Program-made: the position numbers and the translations under genes
Assembly: GCF_031143425.1 (NCBI RefSeq)
Contig: NC_090440.1
Coordinates: 338,585,844 to 338,649,843, forward strand
Origin: Pleurodeles waltl
Lineage: Eukaryota > Chordata > Amphibia > Caudata > Salamandridae
DNA length: 64,000 bases
Direction: 5' to 3'
Notes under the pieces: generated by a model
The model's input: the letters and a program-made list of their open reading frames with translations, nothing else
What the model was told of the DNA's origin: nothing
Database searches by the model: none
In this document: positions 9,752 to 20,188 of the stretch, one piece after another
Layout: every line of letters begins with the position of its first letter
How positions within the stretch are numbered: the stretch's first letter is position 1

Positions 9752-12438
9752 TGTAAGGAAATGCCTCCTTGGCATGGTTGCCCCCTGACTTTTTGCCTTT
9801 GCTGATGCTATGTTTACAATTGAAAGTGTGCTGAGGCCTGCTAACCAGGCCCCAGCACCAGTGTTCTTTCCCTAACCTGTACTTTTGTATCCACAATTGG
9901 CAGACCCTGGCATCCAGATAAGTCCCTTGTAACTGGTACTTCTAGTACCAAGGGCCCTGATGCCAAGGAAGGTCTCTAAGGGCTGCAGCATGTCTTATGC
10001 CACCCTGGAGACCTCTCACTCAGCACAGACACACTGCTTGCCAGCTTGTGTGTGCTAGTGAGGACAAAACGAGTAAGTCGACATGGCACTCCCCTCAGGG
10101 TGCCATGCCAGCCTCTCACTGCCTATGCAGTATAGGTAAGACACCCCTCTAGCAGGCCTTACAGCCCTAAGGCAGGGTGCACTATACCATAGGTGAGGGT
10201 ACCAGTGCATGAGCATGGTACCCCTACAGTGTCTAAATAAAACCTTAGACATTGTAAGTGCAGGGTAGCCATAAGAGTATATGGTCTGGGAGTCTGTCAA
10301 ACACGAACTCCACAGCACCATAATGGCTACACTGAAAACTGGGAAGTTTGGTATCAAACTTCTCAGCACAATAAATGCACACTGATGCCAGTGTACATTT
10401 TATTGTAAAATACACCACAGAGGGCACCTTAGAGGTGCCCCCTGAAACTTAACCGACTATCTGTGTAGGCTGACTAGTTTTAGCAGCCTGCCACAAACCG
10501 AGACATGTTGCTGGCCCCATGGGGAGAGTGCCTTTGTCACTCTGAGGCCAGTAACAAAGCCTGCACTGGGTGGAGATGCTAACACCTCTCCCAGGCAGGA
10601 ATTGTCACACCTGGCGGTGAGCCTCAAAGGCTCACCTCCTTTGTGCCAACCCAGCAGGACACTCCAGCTAGTGGAGTTGCCCGCCCCCTCCGGCCAGGCC
10701 CCACTTTTGGCGGCAAGGCCGGAGAAAATAATGAGAATAACAAGGAGGAGTCACTGGCCAGTCAGGACAGCCCCTAAGGTGTCCTGAGCTGAGGTGACTC
10801 TAACTTTTAGAAATCCTCCATCTTGCAGATGGAGGATTCCCCCAATAGGGTTAGGATTGTGACCCCCTCCCCTTGGGAGGAGGCACAAAGAGGGTGTACC
10901 CACCCTCAGGGCTAGTAGCCATTGGCTACTAACCCCCCAGACCTAAACACGCCCTTAAATTTAGTATTTAAGGGCTACCCTGAACCCTAGAAAATTAGAT
11001 TCCTGCAACTACAAGAAGAAGGACTGCCTAGCTGAAAAACCCCTGCAGAGGAAGACCAGAAGACGACAACTGCCTTGGCTCCAGAAACTCACCGGCCTGT
11101 CTCCTGCCTTCCAAAGATCCTGCTCCAGCGACGCCTTCCAAAGGGACCAGCGACCTCGACATCCTCTGAGGACTGCCCCTGCTTCGAAAAGACAAGAAAC
11201 TCCCGAGGACAGCGGACCTGCTCCAAGAAAAGCTGCAACTTTGTTTCCAGCGGCTTTAAAGAACCCTGCAAGCTCCCCGCAAAAGGCGTGAGACTTGCAA
11301 CACTGCACCCGGCGACCCCGACTCGGCTGGTGGCGATCCAACACCTCCGGAGGGACCCCAGGACTACTCTAAGACTGTGAGTACAAAAACCTGTCCCCCC
11401 TGAGCCCCCACAGCGCCGCCTGCAGAGGGAATCCCGAGGCTTCCCCTGACCACGACTCTTTGAATCCAAAGTCCCGACACCTGGGAGAGACCCTGCACCC
11501 GCAGCCCCCAGGACCTGAAGGACCGGACTTTCACTGGAGGAGTGACCCCCAGGAGTCCCTCTCCCTTGCCCAAGTGGAGGTTTCCCCGAGGAACCCCCCC
11601 CTTGCCTGCCTGCAGCGCTGAAGAGATCCCTAGATCTCCCATTGACTTCCATTACAAACCCGACGCTTGTTTCGACACTGCACCCGGCCGCCCCCGCGCT
11701 GCTGAGGGTGAAATTTCTGTGTGGACTTGTGTCCCCCCCGGTGCCCTACAAAACCCCCCTGGTCTGCCCTCCGAAGACGCGGGTACTTACCTGCAAGCAG
11801 ACCGGAACCGGGGCACCCCTTTCTCTCCATTCTAGCCTATGTGTTTTGGGCACCACTTGGAACTCTGCACCTGACCGGCCCTGAGCTGCTGGTGTGGTGA
11901 CTTTGGGGTTGCTCTGAACCCCCAACGGTGGGCTACCTTGGACCAAGAACTGAACCCTGTAAGTGTCCTACTTACCTGGTAAAACTAACAAAAACTTACC
12001 TCCCCCAGGAACTGTGAAAATTGCACTAAGTGTCCACTTTTAAAACAGCTATTTGTCAATAACTTGAAAAGTATACATGCAATTTTGATGATTTGAAGTT
12101 CCTAAAGTACTTACCTGCAATACCTTTCGAATGAGCTATTACATGTAGAATTTGAACCTGTGGTTCTTAAAATAAACTAAGAAAAGATATTTTTCTATAT
12201 AAAAACCTATTGGCTGGATTTGTCTCTGAGTGTGTGTACCTCATTTATTGTCTATGTGTATGTACAACAAATGCTTAACACTACTCCTTGGATAAGCCTA
12301 CTGCTCGACCACACTACCACAAAATAGAGCATTAGTATTATCTATTTTTACCACTATTTTACCTCTAAGGGGAACCCTTGGACTCTGTGCATGCTATTCC
12401 TTACTTTGAAATAGCACATACAGAGCCAACTTCCTACA
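9752..12438 (+). repeat. 3' LTR (2687 bp)
   Basis: A copy of 1993-4677 at a constant offset of 7759 until 12027. It then carries two extra A residues (12028-12029) and continues at offset 7761. I saw no substitution elsewhere. It ends CCTACA at 12438. Confidence 0.95.
12171..12176 (+). promoter_or_regulatory. Candidate poly(A) signal of the LTR element
   Basis: AATAAA in the 3' LTR, about 260 bases before its end. Other AATAAA hexamers occur earlier in the LTR, so which one is used is unknown. Confidence 0.35.
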
Positions 12439-12443
12439 CCACA
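12439..12443. repeat. Target-site duplication CCACA, right
   Basis: An exact match to 1988-1992, directly after the terminal ACA of the 3' LTR. Confidence 0.93.
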
Positions 12444-13111
12444 GGACAGCACACAGGAGTGGCTCAGGCAAACACAAGCACTACACATCATCCCACAGGC
12501 ACTCACACAAACACCATCCAGATGCAGACATACCAACATCCGCTGCCTCCACTGTCTCCCCCTCCTCCTCAACCTCCACCTCCCTCCCAGTAGCATCTCT
12601 ACTCACACCTGCATGCCCTACATCCTCATCCATTACCACCATCAGCAGCACACCTATCAGTACACACCCCTCACTGGCAGTCACCACCCCCTCATCCATG
12701 CACACGTCCCCTGTGTTCTCTCCCACTGTGTCTGTGCTCCCTCCTCCCAAAGTACACAAACGCAACTACTCAGACACCCAACAGCCATCCACCTCACAAC
12801 AGCATCCAGCCCATGCACCTGCACCCAAAATCAGCAAACAGACTACAACTACTTCCTCTTCCTCCACTCCAAAACCTTCACCCTCTTCCCGCCCAAATGT
12901 CCCTAAAAAGCTTTTCCTCTCCACTGTTGACCTCTTCCCTACCCTTCCCCCCCATCCTTCACGTCGGGCCAGGGTGGTCAGAACCCAGTTGAGCACCTCA
13001 GCCACCCAGTCCACGGCCACAGTAGTGTGAACAGCTACTGCAGGTGGGACAGGCTCCAGGGAACCAGGCATCAGCACTGAACGTGTGCCTGAACCAGCTA
13101 CCAAAGGGAAT

Positions 13112-13243
13112 GGCAAGGAGTCCCCACCAGTTGGCAAAGCGAAGGGCAAGGAGGCACCACCAGCTGCCAAAGAGAAGTGTAAGGAGGCACCAACAGCTGC
13201 CAAAGGGAAGGGCAAGGAGGCACCATCAGCTGCCAAAGGAAAG
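13112..13243 (+). repeat. 33-bp coding tandem repeat, 4 units
   Basis: Four imperfect units of 33 bp, each encoding 11 residues of the type GKEAPPAAKEK, within the 3' end of the accessory gene frame. The repeat length preserves the reading frame. Confidence 0.8.
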
Positions 13244-13680
13244 GGCAAGGGGCTTGCACCAGCAGGCAGGAAGGACAGGAGGCCTGGTGCTGGGACTGAT
13301 TCTGAGCCTCCACCACCAACCATGGCGGTTCAGCCATCCGAGGCTGCAGGGGAAGTGCTGGAGCCTCCCCCACCACAGCGAGAAATGCCACCAACACCGC
13401 CAGCAGCACCACTGCCAGCAGCAGCAACCCCAATGGGCAGCCGTTTGAGGCTGCAGGGGAAGGGCTAGAGCCTCCCCCCACCACTGCCAGCCCCGAAACC
13501 AGCCCCGCCACTGCCACCACTGAGCAGCCGTCACCGCCGGCAGGCAGTGTGTAGTCCTGCTTCCATGGGCTGTAGTGCATCCTGACCCCTGCAAATCCTG
13601 TAGGTGTGACACCCAGGTGAGAGACTGTGACCTTGCACTCCCCAAGATCTGCATCACAGGGCACAAGGCCCCCTTCATAA

Positions 13681-13840
13681 CCAGTGGAAGAAGCCATCCA
13701 CTCACCCCATCCTTGCCATGATGAAGCACGCTGGGCACAAGGCCCCCTCCAGAACAAGTGGAAGAAGCCTTCCACTCACCCCATCCTTGTCAGGATGAAG
13801 CACAATGGGCACAAGGCCCCTTCCAGAACCAGTGGAAGAA
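13681..13840 (+). repeat. 74-bp minisatellite, about 2.2 units
   Basis: The phrase (C/A)AGTGGAAGAAGCC recurs at 13681, 13755 and 13829, a period of 74 bp. It lies after the coding repeats and just before the 55-bp array. Confidence 0.8.
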
Positions 13841-13846
13841 GCCATC

Positions 13847-14011
13847 CACTAGAGAGACTGTGGCCTGGCACTCCCCAGGACCAAGCAGTGGGCAAACCAC
13901 CCACTAGAGAGACTGTGGCCTTGCACTCCCCAGGACCAAGCAGTGGGCAAACCACCCACTAAAGAGATGGTGGCCTTGCACTCCCCAGGACCAAGCAGTA
14001 GGCATGTAGCC
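13847..14011 (+). repeat. 55-bp minisatellite, 3 units
   Basis: CACTAGAGAGA (third unit CACTAAAGAGA) recurs at 13847, 13902 and 13957, a period of 55 bp. Each unit contains CACTCCCCAGGACCAAGCAG. Confidence 0.82.
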
Positions 14012-14822
14012 CACTCCAGGACCAATGGTGTTGTACCATCTTCCGGCTGAGGTTTCCCCCAATCCCCATCCCCCTGAGGTGCCTGTGTATTTTTGACCTG
14101 ATGCCCCTGCAGTGTTCTCTCTGTGTTGTTGCAGGAGTGAGATGGGGCCTTGGCCTATGTGTAGTGGCCCTGTGGCCCACAGACATTCAGGACTGGGCAG
14201 TGTCCCTCCATTTGTAAATATGTATATACTTTTTGATTTTGAAGAACGTATTTATACTATTTTATTTTATTACACTCACTTTAATCAATTATTTTTGACC
14301 TTGCTTTATTCCTGAGGGGTATGGGGTGGATATGTAATGCTGTTGTATGTGGTTTTGTGTATGGTGTTGGGGGTGTTGCGTGTTGTGTGTCACTCTCTTT
14401 TTCCTCCCCCCTCCCCTGTCTTCTAGGCGGCAGTACTCACTGTGGTCGTCTTCGCCGGTGTTGATGTTCGTAATGCAGGAAGAGGTATAGCAGCATGGGG
14501 AAGATGTGCAACTCGGGCTCTATGGCATTGTGGTTGTTTCCTGAGTCTCCAGAGGTGAGTCCTTTGCCTTCTGTGTTCTGTTTCTGCCGTGCTTTTGTTG
14601 TCATTGGTACCGCCCCAGAAAAAATGGAAGATAGGCCTGTCTTAATACAGCGGGTGAAAAATTGTCTCCCACCTGGCTGCTGGCAGTTACTGCCATGGTG
14701 CTTGTTGATACTGCCGTGCGGTCAGTGTTTTAAAGTGGCTGTCTGTATGGGCGGTTTCTGCCGTGGTCATAATTCCTTTTTTTTAACCGCTGGCCTATTG
14801 GCGGGATTACTCCGCCAGGGTT

Positions 14823-14837
14823 GTAATGAGGGCCTAA
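14823..14837 (+). repeat. Harbinger copy A right terminus with TAA target
   Basis: GTAATGAGGGCC at 14823-14834 is followed by TAA at 14835-14837. The terminal GGCC next to TAA matches the ends at 38975 and 62835. Confidence 0.5.
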
Positions 14838-15315
14838 ATCATTTCCCAATTTCCTCACAAATATGGCTGGCTTTTAGGTAAGTCTTGCATTGTTAAAGTT
14901 ATAATATTGCAAATCTGCTGTCATTTATTGGTTAGTTTTGCATGTTTATCTGAATATATTAGTGTGTGTTTCTCCTAACTTCGGAGACTCCTGGAGTGCT
15001 GATATTTGGTGTGTAGTTTACCTTAACCACTGCTACAGCATTTATCCTCTTGGTTCATCTAGTAGGCTCTGAGGACATTGACTTACCAAACGTTGTCACT
15101 ACCTGGGAGGAGCTGTGGAACCAATCCTGTTGCTATCCAATTATGGGGGGTCTAGGATAGGTGGCTACAGGTGCAGGCACCAGAGCCTGTGTCAGTAACT
15201 CTACTTTTACTGTTGCAACTTGCTTCATTTTTGCCAGAATGCTACCTACAAAAGGATTCCTCTCAAGCATAAATTGTTTTACTACTGCATGATTCCATGT
15301 CAAGACAGACTACAA
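14838..15315. other. No recognisable feature
   Basis: Non-coding sequence with no repeat boundary or motif that I could identify. The minus strand before the ORF at 15316 keeps short protein-like stretches (for example HAVVKQFMLERNPFVG near 15240-15290), so the ancestral frame of that ORF may extend here. Confidence 0.3.
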
Positions 15316-15762
15316 TTAGTCAGCAATAAAATCTAAGCCAGTGTAGGGATTGGGAGATTGAAAGTTTGATATTTCTTGAAAGTTTGCAAACACCCTCACA
15401 CCTGTGACTTTGTGGCCATTCACAAGTTTGTTTAGAATCCCATTTCTATCTGCAAATTGTAAAAGATATACTCCATCAATAGACATGAGAAACTTCCTTT
15501 CCACGTGGGAAGTAGAATGGAACACTCCAAAACTTTGTGGGGGTGTTGGTAAAGGATTTGAAGACTGAACAGTGTGAATTTGCACAGTTAGCTGCCTTCC
15601 ACATTGCATAATTGCACACTTTGTACAATTTCCATACTGGGGGAAAAAGGTACTTAAAAAAGCACGACTTACACAATTGCATACCTGGAAAGAGGCAATT
15701 GTTGCATTTCTGAATATAACATTGATTATTTTTTTGAGCAAGGAAAAATAACAAATGTGCAA
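15316..15762 (-). CDS. Unrecognised 148-codon ORF, possibly a decayed gene
   Basis: A cysteine-bearing ORF with CNCVSRAFL, then YGNCTKCAIMQC, then a segment with GVYLLQFADRNGILNKL and GVRVFANFQEISNF. The overlapping minus frame at 15476-15754 also has clustered cysteines (CNNCLFPGMQLCKSC), which suggests a zinc-binding region crossed by a frameshift. The frame seems to continue past the stop at lower coordinates. I recognise no family. It lies between the Harbinger right end and a MITE, so it is more likely part of a mobile element than a host gene. Confidence 0.3.
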   Translation of the reverse strand: MHICYFSLLKKIINVIFRNATIASFQVCNCVSRAFLSTFFPQYGNCTKCAIMQCGRQLTVQIHTVQSSNPLPTPPQSFGVFHSTSHVERKFLMSIDGVYLLQFADRNGILNKLVNGHKVTGVRVFANFQEISNFQSPNPYTGLDFIAD

Positions 15763-16030
15763 CCTATGGGGATTAGTACTTATGGTGCATTTTTTGTTTC
15801 CTTTTTAAGTAAGGCCCCAAGTTTTTGCCTCAAGGTAGATTGCTAGGATTGGCTGGACACAAACTTACCATTACCTCAGATGAGCCCAGCATATCATTAG
15901 CATTTTAGGAGATATATAAAGATCAACTTATATCTAATAATAAAAGAAATTTCTCATTATTTAAACAAAAGATTATGCTGAACAATAGTTTAGTAATCCA
16001 ATGATAATATGTGAATGTGACTTAGAATCA

Positions 16031-16925
16031 AGGTCCATAATAATACTTTTTGACACAAACTGTGCTAATGCAATTTACCGTCAAAAAGTATAGCTTCCGT
16101 CATTCCAGGACACCAGCCGGGCAGCATATTAATGGAATGGTTCAATCTTGCGTAAAGGGAGGGCTAGTGTAAAAAAAAAATACGTTAGCCAGGTGGGGGT
16201 AGCGGTATGGGAGAAGGGGGTTTAGCGTTAAAAAATGACGTTAGGCTGGTTAAAGTAAAAAATGATGACTCTAACTAACCTAGCATAATTTCTTGATGCT
16301 AAACCTACCATACCACATGACTCCTGTCTTACAAAAGACAGGAGTCATGCCCACCACCACAATGGCCAGCACAGGGGACAAAGGTCCCCTAGGCATGGCC
16401 ATTGCACCCAGTGCCATGTATGGGGGCCCATTTCTGGCCCCCCCTATGGCATTTTTAAAAAAAAGGTAAATACTTATCTTTACTTACCTGTACTTACCTG
16501 GGATGAGGTCCCCCATTCTCCGCTGTCCCTCTGGTGTGGGTGGGGGTGTCCCTGGGGCCTGGGGAGGGCACCTGTGGACTCTTTTCATGGTGTTCCAACA
16601 TGGAAATGGGCCCACAGGTCCCCTAACTCCTGCCCTGACCCAGGCGTTACATAATGGTGCTAATCAAGCGTAGCGCCATTATTTAGGCCCACCTCCCTCC
16701 TGTACACCATTTTTGCTTGGGAGGATAAATAAAGCGCTTGGGCCTTAGAGTCATTTTTTGCCCTGGAACGCCTACCTGGCATCTCATTGATGCAAGGTAG
16801 TTTTCCGCAGGCAAAAAAATGACTTTAACTCCAATATTTTGGCACTAGACAGATCTAGTGTCAAAATAGAAATATGGAGTTAAGTTTGCGCTGAAATAGT
16901 GTGAATTTTTTTTACGCTATTTAAA
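16031..16925 (-). mobile_element. Decayed Harbinger-type MITE (same family as 49250-50171, inverted)
   Basis: The left end GGTCCATAATAATACTTTTT corresponds to the reverse complement of the right end at 50171. The interior (16320-16620, with GACAGGAGTCATG and GGCATGGCCATTG) is the reverse complement of 49590-49870. The outermost right terminus is missing or decayed. Non-coding. Confidence 0.65.
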
Positions 16926-17047
16926 AAACAAAAGCAATGGTCTTGAGTTTTCTTCCTTCACATTAGGGTCATTGAGTGACTTCTCTACTCTAGATTACCA
17001 TGGTTTGGATTTTGGTCCCAGGTGAGGAAATCATTTAACAATTGTCC

Positions 17048-18010
17048 TGTCTCGTAGGCTCTCATTATTCTAATGAGACTACTGGATTTTGAGCGGCAGA
17101 ATCACCTGCTGTGTGGGATACTACATCTAACCCACTGCGGGTGACACCTGTCCAATCTGGGTTTTGCTCCGGCAGGCTAGCAGTGCCTCATCTCCACCCA
17201 AGTATAGGGATGACTGGGCAGCCGAGCGCATGGCATACATGGCTTCTCAGGGAAGTCATGGTCACTCAGGTCGCATCTGGTTCTCTCATTAACAGTTCAG
17301 TCTTATATATAAATGACAAACAGGGGCAGAAAACGTTTTAAAAATGTGTTTAATAAAACAACTGCATCTTAGATAGCAAAGCGTGTGCTGCAATAACCAG
17401 GACGACACAACATGACAGTATTAAAATTGTGACGAGAAGGGTGAAGCATAAAAACAACGCTATCATATTGTCACTGTAATCGATGGACTAATTCCTACCT
17501 AGGCTATGAAGGAGCACAGCATGTTAAGCTCTGATTCTGTCCTTCAGGTTCCCCTGGGAAGACATCAACCCCCACACCTGAGCAAAGGCCTGCGGTCTGC
17601 GTTAGCATCTGTAGCGAAGTGTTCAGCAATCAGCATACTGTTGTGGTTCACTGGCTGGAATCTCCCTCTAACGTGTAAGGGACAAGGAAGTGTTTTTATA
17701 ACAACACAACTGATGTTCTGAGAAAATTTCCCTATGTAATGATGTGTATTTTCTACGAATGTTGGAGACTAAACTTCTACCATGTTCACCGGCAATGTAC
17801 CGTGCTGTAGCCCTGGAAAAAGCACAGAGTGGTCAAGAATGTCTTGTTTGAGAAAAGAGTGCTGGCCTAGGCAAAAACAGTTAGGTAAACGGAAAATAAA
17901 ACAAGACCGTAATAATGGTTATTGTAACAATAAGAAAACAAAGTTGAAAAAATATATCTAGGTTAAAGTGCACAGCGGCCTGGAGTTATAACTAAAATGG
18001 CCACACAACA
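17048..18010 (-). repeat. Candidate 3' LTR of the minus-strand endogenous retrovirus
   Basis: On the minus strand a purine tract AAGGGGAGGG (18020-18011) is followed at once by TGTTGTGTGG, as expected for a U3 start. The proposed U5 end at 17048 (plus strand TGTCTCGTAGGCTCTCA) resembles the U5 edge next to the primer-binding site (TGTCACGTAGGCTTTCA at 27183), but the similarity stops after about 18 bases. The two LTRs therefore cannot be shown to match. Boundaries are tentative. Confidence 0.3.
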
Positions 18011-18020
18011 CCCTCCCCTT
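18011..18020 (-). other. Candidate polypurine tract of the endogenous retrovirus
   Basis: AAGGGGAGGG on the minus strand, followed by TGTTGTG. It lies about 600 bases beyond the end of env. Confidence 0.45.
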
Positions 18021-18297
18021 GTCGGTTGAAAGTAGTTCAAAGCCAAAGATATATAAGATTACTGCAAAAAAGCTCAACCTGAGATATGTATATATAAAAG
18101 CAGTGTCAATGATGACAAGTCGAAAGAACACATAAGCATGTAACGGGACAATTTAAAACATGAGCATGTGGCATAAAACCGAATTCCAAAAGGCAAGTCA
18201 ATTTTGAAAAGTTCCAATTGATTCATGGGTCATGAAGAACAGGAGATCTTCCACTTAACAACTGATGTTAAAGTCGGAAAGTCATCGCCAAGAAGGA

Positions 18298-18603
18298 TCA
18301 AGGAGCAGTTGTGTTCTGTAGACTCAGGCTCCGTGGTGTGCCCAGTGATGAGTCGTGAGCTACATCCTCCAAGAAGGGTAACTCATGAGTAGCTTCTCGT
18401 AGCAAGTGAAACCTCAATGCGCATGTCTGGTAATGAACACTCAGCGAGAACATCAACAGATCAGCATCCAATGTAGGCAAGCGCTGCGTCAAAAGACAGA
18501 CTTTCAGGGCGTGTTCGAAAGAGCACCAGAGGCACCGAAACACAGGCTGCACACAATGACAAAGATCAGCCACACTCCAATTGCTCCAGGAGTGTTGCTC
18601 CAA
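18298..18603 (-). other. 101-codon ORF between env and the candidate 3' LTR
   Basis: This lies directly after the env stop, where foamy viruses carry accessory genes. The composition is unremarkable, with several Leu-Cys pairs, and I see no motif. It may simply be a chance frame; no function is proposed. Confidence 0.2.
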
Positions 18604-18620
18604 AATAATGCATCATGCGT

Positions 18621-19730
18621 TCACGACACAGCTGCGCTGATGGAAGTGCCTTCATTCCTCCTTGTTGCGGAGGGACAGCCATTGCGCATACAAAATAGCA
18701 GCAGCAAAATGCCAGCTAATAAAGCCAAAGTTATTGGAAATCCCCCGAAAATACTAGAGAAGATTGAGTAGATTGCTGATGGTATCAAATGGAACACAGA
18801 GGAGAAGGTGTGAATGAAACCAGTGCCAACAGCTTTGAAAAAAAGTGTGATTCCAGTTGTACTGGATGCATTAAATATTCGTCCCACGAGTTCAAGTGTC
18901 TCGGAAAGTTTGTATTTAAAAGGGACTGTATTTCTGCAGACGACCTTGCCACTTGCACTTGAAGTACGTAGGTCTCAGGCGCAGATGTAAGGGCCACATG
19001 CTTTTGAAACAACATCTGCTCAACTTGTCAAAATTCACATTTGAAGTAGCAATGTGAGGCCAAATGTCAGCTACCTCTTTAATTTTAGTGATGGTAAAAT
19101 TTACGTTCCCGCATCAAGCAACGACCTAAGACACCGAAACAATGTAAACTATTCCAGCTCACATACCACAACAGTCTTCACCATTGAGAAGGACGTAGCT
19201 GCCATTTGAAAGCACCTGGCATGTATGTCTAATCAAGGGGACTGGAACTCCCTTCAGATAACGAGCCAAGTTTGTAGCAGAGGCGTTACATGCCACATGC
19301 AAGGACAGATGTTTACAAACCATAAATGGCTGACTGAAGTCTCGCATTCACTACCACTAAGAAAGACTTCTTTCATGCTACTCAGACATTTGTATGAGAA
19401 GGGAAGCTCCCACACCTCATGGATGTAACTATCTCCCAGCCTTTCATATCTGCCTACTGGAATGTGTTTTAAACAGGAGGTAAATTGAAGTGTAGAAATA
19501 GGCAGATTAAATACCCTGTGTATTGGCCACTCAGCAGATGGTATTTCAGCCACAGTAAAAGGCAATTTTTCTAATTTCTCAATATTAAACATGACATAAG
19601 TTGACTCCTTCTTGGCCATTAGTTGTTGTTGTCGTGTTAAATTAAAGGAAGAAAATATCTCCCTCGCACTGACATGCTGCCAGGGAACGTGACCCGCCTT
19701 CAATGTTTGAAGTGTCCAACCCAACTGCAT
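18621..19730 (-). pseudogene. ERV env, surface/transmembrane C-terminal part
   Basis: Broken frames (19730-19254, 19347-19159, 19015-18785, 18887-18621) encode the Env C-terminal half. Visible features include cysteine-rich ectodomain pieces (CLKHIPVG, ICPCMWHV, GEDCCGM), NFT, NGS and NAS sequons, and near the end a hydrophobic span (FPITLALLAGILLLLFC) followed by a short polar tail ending at 18621. This is the expected membrane anchor and cytoplasmic tail of a retroviral TM subunit. Several frameshifts separate the pieces, so the gene is inactive. Confidence 0.65.
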
Positions 19731-20188
19731 AATGATCTAAGCTGACTCTGTCCATGGTGTAAAGAAGACATATCTGTTTGTATAATTTCTATAGCAGAAG
19801 AGACAATGTTATTTAAAGTGTATATCCGGTCGAACAAGGTGTTGATCCCATTATCCACAACAGCTAATGCCTTTTTCAAATTTTCCAGGTCTATTTGCCT
19901 TAACCAGGCAGCTGCCTCTTGTTGGGAAAGCTTCCAAATGTCATTATATACTTCATATAAGAAATGCTTCCTTCTGTGTTTTCTGGGGCCTAACAGGAAG
20001 TCCTGTAAATCAGTATTATTAGACAGGACACTGAGGTGTTCTCTAAAAGCATATAGTGAGGAAGTTCGTAACCATTGCTGGCATAATTTCCCTACACTAT
20101 ATGTCGTAACTATACTTGCATGTTCTGATGATATATAGCGAGAGCCTGTCCTACTAGTTTTAAAACACCTTGAGGAGTTGATAAAATG

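Larger units (their letters stand above)
1993..12438 (+). mobile_element. Complete Gmr1-like Ty3/gypsy LTR retrotransposon, 10,446 bp
   Basis: A full-length LTR retrotransposon: LTR (1993-4677), primer-binding site, one Gag-Pol ORF (4943-9721), G-rich purine tract, and LTR (9752-12438), with CCACA duplicated on each side. Both LTRs begin TGTAAGG and end CCTACA. Read side by side they differ by a single 2-nt indel, so the insertion is young, and the coding frame has no stop or shift. The pol domain order PR-IN-RT-RNase H is that of copia, but the RT and IN sequences are clearly gypsy-type. That combination is the known hallmark of the Gmr1 group of deuterostome gypsy elements. There is no env: only 30 bases separate the stop codon from the 3' LTR. 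It inserted in sense into exon 3 of the Harbinger accessory gene. Confidence 0.95.
12439..13468 (+). pseudogene. Myb/SANT-like Harbinger accessory protein, copy A, 3' part of the last exon
   Basis: This resumes the coding exon cut at 1992. It is threonine/serine/proline/histidine-rich, then contains RPNVPKKLFLSTVDLFPTLP (about 12890-12950). The copy at 36500-37260 has the counterpart in the same place (reads CPKTVLCELDLFPV), which identifies it as the same exon. A TGA follows near 13028. From 13085 another frame runs on as KGKEAPPAAK-type repeats and then a proline-rich tail to 13468, consistent with one ancestral frame shifted by an indel. The lysine/alanine-rich tail resembles a histone-H1-like, nucleic-acid-binding region; that function is inference. 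Non-functional in this copy. Confidence 0.5.
1..14834 (+). mobile_element. PIF/Harbinger-type DNA transposon, copy A (left end outside window; split by a gypsy element)
   Basis: This is the host element into which the 10.4-kb LTR retrotransposon inserted. What shows it: exons of a Myb/SANT-like accessory protein at 348-472, 666-956 and about 1355 onward, and a right terminus GTAATGAGGGCC at 14823-14834 followed by TAA, the 3-bp target usually taken by Harbinger elements. Two other right ends in the window (38975 and 62835) have the same layout, ATAATCAGGCC or CTAATCAGGCCC followed by TAA. The left terminus lies before position 1. No transposase frame was seen in this copy. The Harbinger assignment rests on the accessory protein and the TAA-flanked ends, so it is an inference of moderate strength. 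Confidence 0.55.

Noticed and set aside
12766..13323. 185-codon minus-strand ORF opposite the accessory gene repeats
   Set aside because: It is the shadow of the repetitive, proline/lysine-rich sense frame; its periodic composition comes from the tandem repeats.
13098..13775. 225-codon minus-strand ORF
   Set aside because: Tryptophan- and valine-rich repetitive sequence antisense to the tandem coding repeats. No protein-like features.
13112..14011. CRISPR-like array
   Set aside because: Units of 33, 74 and 55 bp are directly adjacent tandem repeats without unique spacers, in a eukaryotic context.
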